Shown here one piece after another: positions 20,701 to 26,358 of a stretch of DNA of 26,358 nt. Below the pieces are notes generated by a model. The model saw only the letters and a program-made list of their open reading frames with translations, ran no database searches and was not told the DNA's origin. The stretch's first letter is position 1; the number at the start of each line of letters is the position of its first letter. The stretch lies in contig JADRCO010000791.1 of assembly GCA_021464525.1 (NCBI GenBank), forward strand, positions 1-26,358, in the 5' to 3' direction. This DNA is from Rhizophagus sp. LPA8_4_AMF (taxonomy: Eukaryota > Glomeromycota > Glomeromycetes > Glomerales > Glomeraceae). Made by a program: the position numbers and the translations under genes.

Positions 20701-21240
20701 TTCAGTAGTGCTATTACTTGGATATGGCGTATTTGTTGTTGGTTCAGAATCGGAAACAACTATAGATGTTAAATTCATTTCACATCTGATGACATCATCA
20801 ACTATACCAACATAGTAGTAAAAGGACCCTGGTCCTAAACTTCCGCCATGAGTGCTTATAATCTCGAAACCAGTACCTGATCCTCTTGCAGAAATTACTA
20901 AAATATTATGGAAATTAATTTGCATAAAAGACTAAAGTAGAGGAAATCACTTAAGCTTACACGTACCTTTAGCTTGATCTCCATTATAATCACACGATTT
21001 TTCATTTTGGCCTACAAAGTACCCAAATGTCTCCCATGAGTTGTCACTATAATCTGCTACAAAGGAAATAAAATCGGATTTGTGTATGTTAACAGTAGAA
21101 GGAACAAATTTAAAATTACGAGTATCGGCGAGAATATATTTTGTGTTTTCATCAGTTGGAGTAGGAGATTGAGCTTGAGTAATTTTTTGAGCAAGAACGA
21201 ACAGAATGAGGCAAATGAATGCTTTTGGAAGTGTAAACAT
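20695..21240 (-). CDS. Secreted cupredoxin-like protein, intact copy
   Basis: Two exons, 21240-20967 and 20897-20695, flank a 69 bp GT-AG intron and give 158 residues. Residues 1-23 are a signal peptide (MFTLPKAFICLILFVLAQ core). NFKFVPSTVNIHKSDFISFV (42-61) matches the N-terminal cupredoxin strands, GTGFEI...GPGSFYYY and VIRCEMNLTSIVV (127-139) the C-terminal ones. C83 and C130 could form the fold's disulfide. The usual Cu-binding His residues are not at their expected places, so copper binding is doubtful. A Ser/Thr/Pro linker follows, with N-glycosylation sites at N133 and N153. I chose the MFTL start because the ATG six codons earlier is TTG in the paralog, while MFTL and its CAAAATG context are shared. 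Likely extracellular or wall-associated. Odd point: a hydrophobic GPI-like tail lies behind the stop in the +1 frame. Confidence 0.85.
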
Positions 21241-21283
21241 TTTGAGAATTGATAGCAAACATGAATTTGTTTAATGTGTATGT

Positions 21284-21291
21284 TATTTATA
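21284..21291 (-). promoter_or_regulatory. TATA box of the left cupredoxin gene
   Basis: TATAAATA on the minus strand, 44-51 bp upstream of the ATG at 21240. The context ACTAATGAGTATAAATA is conserved in the right copy (ACTAATGAATATAAATA, 24284-24291). Confidence 0.6.
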
Positions 21292-21322
21292 CTCATTAGT
21301 ATGTAATATTTTTTGTTTACGA

Positions 21323-21500
21323 GTTCAAAAAAGAATTTTCTTTCATTTGTGTTTCCGGATAGCGGGTACCCTTTTTTGGTTACAGATTAAAAAATTTACG
21401 ATTCAAAAAAAGAATTTTCCTTCGTCTGTGTTCTAGATAGCAGGTAACCTCTTTTTTGTTACAGATTAAAAATTTACGATTCAAAAAAGAAATTTTCAAA
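21323..21500 (-). promoter_or_regulatory. 78 bp tandem repeat in the left promoter with GGTAACC/GGTTAC words
   Basis: Units start at 21323, 21401 and 21479 (two full, one partial; exact 78 bp spacing). Each full unit has a TTCAAAAAAGAATTTTC block and, about 40 bp on, an inverted pair of GGTAACC and GGTTAC around a T-run (GGGTACCCTTTTTTGGTTAC in unit 1, GGTAACCTCTTTTTTGTTAC in unit 2). It lies about 80-260 bp upstream of the ATG. A repeated dyad at this distance suggests transcription-factor sites. Confidence 0.6.
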
Positions 21501-21735
21501 GCTTAAATGTTATATTTTGTCGGAAGTTAATATTATACAAAGATTATCGATCAACGGCAATCATTCGAATACGATCAAATAATGAATGTGTTACAAATGC
21601 TATTTCGTTTACAAATGTAATTAATTTACTCGTACAACCATTACAAAAATTTTGAATTTTGGTGAATATTTAAGAAATTTTATATGATATACGTTATTAT
21701 CTCTGATCTTGAAAGTGAAATAAGAAAGAAATTAG

Positions 21736-21890
21736 GGCCTATGGGTTGGTGATCAAGAACTCTCGAATGCTGGGTCGTTTAATAAAAATTTACAATCTAC
21801 TTTGTTGAATTTCTAACCCTGCCTTCTCTTCTCCTTAGTTTCTCTAAGCATAACTTGCGCATCCCTTATTGAGAGCTATAGATTGGATAA
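21736..21890. other. Boundary segment right of the left duplication copy
   Basis: Higher in G+C than average. On the minus strand an intron-like GTTAGTTATCCAATCTATAG (21894-21875) precedes CTCTCAATAAGGGATGCGCA, so it may hold a further exon of the spliced relic at 21,891-22,401. Confidence 0.3.
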
Positions 21891-22401
21891 CTAACCGTCT
21901 GAGCAGTGATCATCTGTTTGGAAGACTTTTATTTTTTGAACATTATATGCCACATATAGTGAAAATGCTATTTGTGAATTGTGTAGTTGAAATTCTCCCA
22001 TTAAGACAGCAAGCAATCGATTTTGATGCCAAGGTGAATTAGCGAGTTTGGTCTTATATACCATAGCAATAATACTTCCACTCAAGACATTTATTATACT
22101 AGGAAAGGTTAAACTATGAACTAGTTTTAATGCTGATAGGAAGCACAAAAGCACTGATACCAGTGAATTCATTGTTGCTGGACCAGAATGGGATGGACTG
22201 ATTTAGTGTCTGGAACACAAAAAGAATGGCACGACCATTGATATGAATAATTCGCTACTCACTGTACATGATGTTTTCGTAATCCCAATCAAGAAAGAAA
22301 TCTTGATATAGTCCGTAGCCCAGAGTGATCGGAATTTTTTTGCTGAGCTGATCACATGACAGGTCTGTGCGACATAATTTTTTGTATATATTTATTCTCA
22401 T
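21891..22401 (-). pseudogene. Relic of an unrecognised spliced gene
   Basis: Minus strand. A first exon from ATG 22401 has 46 codons and clear coding character (CRTDLSCDQLSKKIPITLGY, then GLYQDFFLDWDYENIMY). It ends at a GTGAGT donor (22262), with a TTCCAG acceptor 53 bp later (22210). The following exon is open in two frames: TLNQSIPFWSSNNEFTGISA up to a stop, and, from an internal ATG at 22172, a 93-codon hydrophobic frame (MNSLVSVLLCFLSALKLVHS, then SIINVLSGSIIAMVYKTK and NSPWHQNRLLAVLMGEFQLH). Neither follows exon 1 in phase, so at least one frameshift is present. Hydrophobic segments suggest a membrane protein or a signal sequence. The family is not recognised. It sits alone between the two duplication copies. 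Confidence 0.5.
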
Positions 22402-23090
22402 ATTATTCAAGGAAACAGCAAATGCTTTTTACAAGTGAGGAAGATCGCAAAATGAAACCTAAATAAGCTGTAAACGGAAAGTACATAGCAATCTTTATCA
22501 ATATTTGTAATAAAATTCATGTTTTGAAAGGCTGAGGACTTCGCAATTTCTGAGATTTACTCAGGATAGCCAACATTTTGATCTTACGTAGAGATCTCTA
22601 TGCCAAAAAGGATCAAAATTCCGTATTCATGTGCTTTCGTAGAACTCTTAGCATCATACAAAAATGCTAATTACATTCCTTATCTCTTTTCCCTAACAAG
22701 ATATAAAGCATGTAGGAACTTGTGGAAGTTCAGCCAAATTTATCTGCAAAAAAATCAAGGTATTTACATGGTAGAACATGGGAGCAAAAATACTCACTAC
22801 GGGTGTACTATTTAAGAATCAAAATGTCTTTCAGTGCAGATAATGATATTATCAGTCTTAACTTCCGCTACCATAATTCAAATATAATTTCCACGCTTGG
22901 GATTTTTAAAGATAAACCTAGTTGGGATAAAATAACGTAATTGATTTTAAAAGTATTTTTTAGATGGTCGATGGTCCAATCAAATGTTTTGGGAATTTAT
23001 TTTTATTTAATCTCTGTGTAGCTATTTACCATTCTTGATAAATCTTTATACTGTATACTCCATTCATTTTATCTCGAATTATATATATTT
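22402..23090. other. Unassigned stretch, possible coding relic
   Basis: Two overlapping plus-strand frames (22600-22815 and 22722-22940) of about 70 codons each have moderate amino-acid balance, but the minus strand is equally plausible (EYFCSHVLPCKYLDFFADKF near 22800-22735). G+C is above the spacer average at 22,590-22,830. I cannot decide strand or family. Confidence 0.25.
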
Positions 23091-23129
23091 GGTACTATAG
23101 TTGCCATCGAAATTCTTGGATTACAGCAA

Positions 23130-23300
23130 CAATTATGGCTTTGGCGTTATGACATAATTATGTCAAAATCATTTAAAATGCTGTAATAAGTTACGGCATT
23201 ATGGCATATGGCATAAGTCATAATTCCGTAACATATCACAGATGTATCTGTAAAAAAAAATCATGGCATTACAGCATACGGCATAAGCCGTAAGCCGAAT
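23130..23300. repeat. GGCATAA/CCGTAAC palindromic repeat cluster
   Basis: Contains the perfect 16 bp palindrome TGACATAATTATGTCA (23150-23165), a hairpin GTTACGG (23190-23196) / CCGTAAC (23226-23232), and many TTATGGC / GGCATAAG / GCCGTAAG words up to 23300. It ends directly at the left border of the right duplication copy (23307). A similar but shorter cluster of GCCGTAAC words lies at 19480-19600. Confidence 0.6.
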
Positions 23301-23606
23301 ATTACCCTATATTTGGTACGGTATCTTTAATAAAAGTGACTACAAACTGGTTTTATTATTTATTTATACAACATTAATATGATTAATATGATTAAAATTC
23401 ATCTAAAATGTTAAAAAGTTTGAAAAAATGTCCGTTCAGAAAACCACCCAGAACATATGCATAAAGCGTATGTGATAAAACCTTGATCGTTTATTTAAAG
23501 AACATTACAGTATTGATTTAAGAATATGCTGAATGATAATTGAGAAAATAGGCTAATGAATAAATTTTGTTCCAACATTAATATTGTCAGAATCCTTGAA
23601 TTAGGT

Positions 23607-23700
23607 TAATTATTATAGTAACAATAACTATCAGAACCAAATTATGTTCTATATTAGTGTTAGTATTAGTATTGGATGAACCAGAAGCTTTGTCAATTGT
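23607..23700 (-). other. Out-of-frame GPI-anchor-like tail behind the right copy
   Basis: The +1 frame reads IDKASGSSNTNTNTNIEHNL, then VLIVIVTIIINLIQGF and a stop at the same place as in the left copy. Compared with that copy it has 12 extra bases in the Asn/Thr hinge and 9 in the hydrophobic part. Confidence 0.5.
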
Positions 23701-24234
23701 CAGTACTGTTGATATTTGGATATGGTGCTTTTGTTGTTGGTTCAGAATCAGAAATAACTACAGATGTTAAATTCATTTCACATCTGATGACATCGTTAAC
23801 TATACCAATATAGTAGTAAAAGGACCCTGGTCCTAGACCTCTGCCATGAGTGCCCATAGTTTCGAAATCAGTACCTGATCCTCTTACTGAAATTACTATA
23901 TATTATGGAAGTTAGCTTGCATAAAAGACTAAAGTAGAGGAAATCATTTAAGCTTACACGTACCTTTAGCTTTATTTCCATTATAATCACACGATTTTTT
24001 ATTTTAGCCTACAATGTATCCAAATGACTCCTATGAGTTGTCGCTATAATCTGCCACCAAAGAAATAAAATCGAATTTGTGTATATTAACAGTAGAAGGA
24101 ACAAATTTAAAATTACGAGTATCGATGAGAATATATTTCGTGTTTGCATCAGTTGGAGTTGAAAATTGAGCTTGAGTGACTTTTTGAGCAAGAACGAACA
24201 GAATGCAAATGAGTACTTTTGAAAGAGTAAACAT
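23693..24234 (-). pseudogene. Cupredoxin-like paralog, two nonsense mutations
   Basis: Exons 24234-23964 and 23895-23693, with a 68 bp intron at the same place as in the left copy. The signal peptide (MFTLSKVLICILFVLAQ) and NFKFVPSTVNIHKFDFISLV are intact. Then TGG (Trp69 of the left copy) is TAG at 24033-24031 and CAA (Gln78) is TAA at 24006-24004. There is no frameshift: exon 1 is exactly one codon shorter, exon 2 has the same length, and the splice sites are intact. The second exon remains fully open (GSFYYYIGIVNDVIRCEMNL). Only a 67-residue secreted fragment could be made. Clean exons with just two stops mean recent loss, or stop-codon polymorphism or an assembly error. Confidence 0.85.
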
Positions 24235-24283
24235 TTTGATGAATTGATAGCAACTATGATGAACTTATACAATATTTACATAC

Positions 24284-24291
24284 TATTTATA
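24284..24291 (-). promoter_or_regulatory. TATA box of the right paralog
   Basis: TATAAATA on the minus strand, 50-57 bp upstream of the ATG at 24234, in the same ACTAATGA-TATAAATA context as the left copy. Confidence 0.55.
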
Positions 24292-24317
24292 TTCATTAGT
24301 ATGTAATGTTTTTACAG

Positions 24318-24470
24318 GTTCAAAAAAGAATTTTCTTTCATGTGTTTCCGGATAGCAGGTAACCTTTTTTGGTTACAGATTAAAAATTTACAATTCAAAA
24401 AGAATTTTCTTTTACTTGTATTTTCAGATAGTGGGTAACCTTTTTTGGTTATGGATTCAGAATTTTCAAA
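24318..24470 (-). promoter_or_regulatory. 75 bp promoter repeat of the right paralog
   Basis: Units start at 24318 and 24393, with a truncated third at 24454. Unit 1 has the perfect dyad GTAACC-TTTTTT-GGTTAC (24359-24376); unit 2 has GGGTAACCTTTTTTGGTTAT. The repeat predates the gene duplication because both copies have it. Confidence 0.6.
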
Positions 24471-24589
24471 GCTGAATACAATCAAATAATGAATGTGTTA
24501 CAAATGCATTTTCATTTAATTTACTAGTACAATACAACCATTCACTAAAAATTTTGGAGAATATTTAAGAAATTTTATATTAAACGTTA

Positions 24590-24812
24590 TTGCCTTTGAT
24601 CTTAAAAAAGAGATTAGTCGTAATGACTTCTTCCATCAAATTTATCCTGCAGAAAAGCCTATGAGAACAGAAGATACTAGGATTTTTGCCTACTTTAATG
24701 AAACGCCTAACTAAGATGTTATTCACATCTGAATTCTCCTTTGATTTAATAAAAAATTCTTCGATTTATTTCATAAATAATAAAGCATCAATATATTGGG
24801 AATCAGTTAGGA
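24590..24812 (-). pseudogene. Unrecognised coding relic
   Basis: A minus-strand frame reads LTDSQYIDALLFMK, an in-frame TAA, IEEFFIKSKENSDVNNILVR and KVGKNPSIFCSHRLF, up to a stop at 24592-24590. Balanced composition and only one stop in 70 codons suggest former coding sequence. It ends where the duplication ends. No family is recognised. Confidence 0.3.
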
Positions 24813-24889
24813 TCGATAACTATATATTTAGTAGGATCTAGTTTCTGGGAGTATGTAACTGAAATTTGCTGCTGAATCCCTTCATATTG

Positions 24890-25175
24890 ATAGTTAATTC
24901 ATTTTCAAACAACACTTATATACTGCTGAATTGGTAACTATCATATTATGTGAACTTTGATATCTCCTTATCTGGACCGGTGCTTGTCAAACCATTTTCA
25001 TAGATGCAGTTTTTTGTCCAGTTATATTGATAATTTTAATATTGGCTGGCGCTCCAATTTTATTGTTAGTTTGTTCCTAAAATCTCTTCAAAATTTTCAT
25101 TAAAACATTAACAGGTTGACTGTATATAATTGCTTCACTATATAGAGTTACTTCTGCCCTCTCTTTTTGATTAAC
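24890..25175 (-). pseudogene. Unrecognised coding relic
   Basis: A minus-strand frame reads VNQKERAEVTLYSEAIIYSQ and PVNVLMKILKRF, an in-frame TAG, GAPANIKIINITGQKTASMK, an in-frame TGA, and QAPVQIRRYQSSHNMIVTNS to a stop. The two stops and natural composition point to a decayed gene, perhaps the same one as 24590-24812. No family is recognised. Confidence 0.35.
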
Positions 25176-25331
25176 GTATAAAGTTTTTCTTTCTGTAATA
25201 ATTTAAAATATTAGTGTAATAATCTTAAGAATTAGTGATTGTATTTCTATAATCATAAGTTTATTAGTTTTGTCTTATTTAGACGAACATTTTAGTCTAT
25301 ATTTCAGATTTACTACAAAATTCTGACAATC

Positions 25332-25821
25332 AAAATCCCGCTACAACATAAACCTGATGCTCACAATCCTGACAAATCATAATCCTGAAACTTCAGAATC
25401 CTGACATTCATTATCCTGACATTCATTATCCACTATTTTTTTTTATTACTTTTTTTATAGACATAATATTATTGTAATATTTTATAATAATTTTTAAAAT
25501 ATATCACAAAATTATAGATCTATTGTAAAAATTAATAATTTTTTAATTTTAGCAAAATTTTATTGTTATTTTTATTAAGATTTAATAATACATCACAAAA
25601 ATTAAGTAACAATTAATATTTTTATTAATATGTACCCTTTGCAAATATTGTTTTATTGTAAAAATCAAAAAAATCAATATTTCTTATTATAACTACTAAT
25701 AATTGTATTTTCAAAAATCTGCACTTAACATTAAAATGGATAATGAATGTTAGGATAATGAATGTAGAGATTCTGAAGTTTCAGGATTATGATTTGTCAG
25801 GATTGTGAGTGTCGGGATTTT
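25332..25821. mobile_element. ~490 bp fold-back element / MITE with long inverted arms
   Basis: The left arm, 25332-25432, and the right arm, 25737-25821, are inverted and nearly identical over CTCACAATCCTGACAAATCA, TAATCCTGAAACTTCAGAAT and ATTCATTATCC. The left arm has about 16 extra bases near its outer end. Each arm is itself made of short ATCCTGA-containing repeats. The outer ends are AAAATCCCG and CGGGATTTT. The 300 bp interior is extremely AT-rich with no coding frame. The structure fits a non-autonomous DNA transposon; no clear target-site duplication was found. Confidence 0.8.
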
Positions 25822-26012
25822 AAACAGCTCCCTCTAAATATGCGTGCTACTGGAAATTTGAAGTGTAGTTGGGACAATAAGCATATATAATTTCAAAACT
25901 TTTTGTATTTTATAATCCTATTATTTATCTAAATTATTCCTAACTAAAACTCTATTTTGGTAGGATCTAATAATAATATTGCAAAATGAATTTAATATTA
26001 TTATTTATTATA

Positions 26013-26180
26013 CAGTAGCACTCCCATAAGTGCACCCTCTATAAGTGCATTCCCTCTTTAAATGCACACTATAGCTTAGTCCCAAGTTCAGGACTTAGCA
26101 CTACGGCACTACCTTTATGTTCTACACGTGCAATTCTGAGTCCTGGGTATATTGGGATACCCTTCATAAATGCATTCACG
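26013..26180 (+). mobile_element. Second pogo-like terminus, element runs off the window
   Basis: After TA (26011-26012) the sequence reads CAGTAGCACTCCCATAAGTG, closely matching the inverted terminus at 7293. Subterminal motifs recur: ATAAGTGCAC (26026), ATAAGTGCAT (26041), TAAATGCAC (26059) and ATAAATGCATTC (26167). To the end of the window the sequence has no coding frame. Confidence 0.6.
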
Positions 26181-26358
26181 TGACTTTACATATTGTTGAG
26201 ATTTTCCCAGCGTAACCACCAAAAAATTACTGCCACGTAAAATTTGCAGATCATTTCCAAAAATAGATGATAAAAATTTACCGAAAAAATTTCATCATCT
26301 TGTTTTTTCAAATAAACTTAGTAAAAGCACTATGCAGTTTTTAAAACCAAATTCTATA

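Larger units (their letters stand above)
20317..21735. repeat. Tandem segmental duplication, left copy
   Basis: Starts at CTATATTTGGTACGGTAT and ends near 21735. The matching copy starts at 23307 (offset 2,990 bp). It carries the whole cupredoxin-like gene, its 3' region and at least 450 bp upstream. Coding exons are the best conserved part; intergenic parts have small indels. Confidence 0.9.
23307..24615. repeat. Tandem segmental duplication, right copy
   Basis: Same order as the left copy: CTATATTTGGTACGGTAT border, 3' region, two exons, TATA box, promoter repeat, then GAATGTGTTACAAATGC and the GAATATTTAAGAAATTTTAT end block. It is about 0.1 kb shorter than the left copy owing to several small deletions. 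Confidence 0.9.

Noticed and set aside
21057-21296. 79-codon minus-strand frame overlapping the cupredoxin first exon
   Set aside because: It is a shifted reading of signal peptide and exon 1; the right copy has an equivalent shadow frame at 24009-24272.
23693-24234. Repeat-induced point mutation as the cause of the two stop codons
   Set aside because: Both stops fit CpA to TpA changes, but other differences between the copies run in both directions and contexts, so two events are not enough evidence.
1-26358. tRNA, rRNA or CRISPR-like arrays
   Set aside because: I found no GGTTCRANYCC-type B box with a matching cloverleaf, no conserved rRNA words, and no regularly spaced identical repeats with unique spacers.

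Overview
The window looks like nuclear DNA of a filamentous fungus, most likely an arbuscular mycorrhizal fungus (Glomeromycotina, Rhizophagus-like). The reasons are the very AT-rich composition, the many short GT-AG introns (about 53-90 bp), the low gene density with much transposon and gene-family debris, and a degraded protein kinase carrying the LQSKLFG-IPY-DPKSF and EKSDIYSIG motifs I associate with the expanded Rhizophagus kinase family. The species is inference. No rRNA, tRNA, CRISPR or bacterial-type operon is visible.

Layout. 1-9,400 is almost gene-free: a degenerate ~0.7-1 kb repeat array (about 640-3,330), AT-rich spacer, and a pogo-like terminal inverted repeat ending at 7,293. 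9,400-10,360 holds an ambiguous Arg-rich small gene or relic (minus), a ~125 bp MITE and an orphan 60-codon frame. 10,870-13,290 is a kinase pseudogene (minus) with two related ~100 bp segments at its sides. 13,560-15,890 contains a BED-finger hAT relic and then the best gene of the window, an intact ten-exon short-chain dehydrogenase (SDR), both bracketed by two similar ACCCGGTTT hairpins. 16,070-18,400 is a minus-strand mosaic of hAT dimerisation domain, FAR1-type domain and other fragments, plus a Ser/Thr-rich first exon. 18,470-19,400 is a minisatellite with a 167 bp higher-order repeat.

20,317-24,615 is the most interesting part. A two-exon secreted cupredoxin-like gene is duplicated in tandem, promoter included. 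The left copy (20,695-21,240) is intact; the right copy (23,693-24,234) carries two in-frame nonsense codons. Both promoters have a 75-78 bp tandem repeat containing GTAACC/GGTTAC inverted repeats and a matching TATA box. Behind the stop codon of both copies lies a hydrophobic GPI-anchor-like tail in the +1 frame; it differs between the copies only by indels of 12 and 9 bp, a sign that this frame was under coding selection. The 1.6 kb between the copies holds the relic of another, unrecognised spliced gene.

24,600-26,358 has unrecognised coding relics, a ~490 bp fold-back element with ~85-100 bp inverted arms, and a second pogo-like terminus at 26,013 running off the window.

The genes do not form a pathway: one SDR gene and one secreted-protein gene appear functional, set in repeat-driven decay. 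I see no defence, biosynthetic or other multi-gene system.
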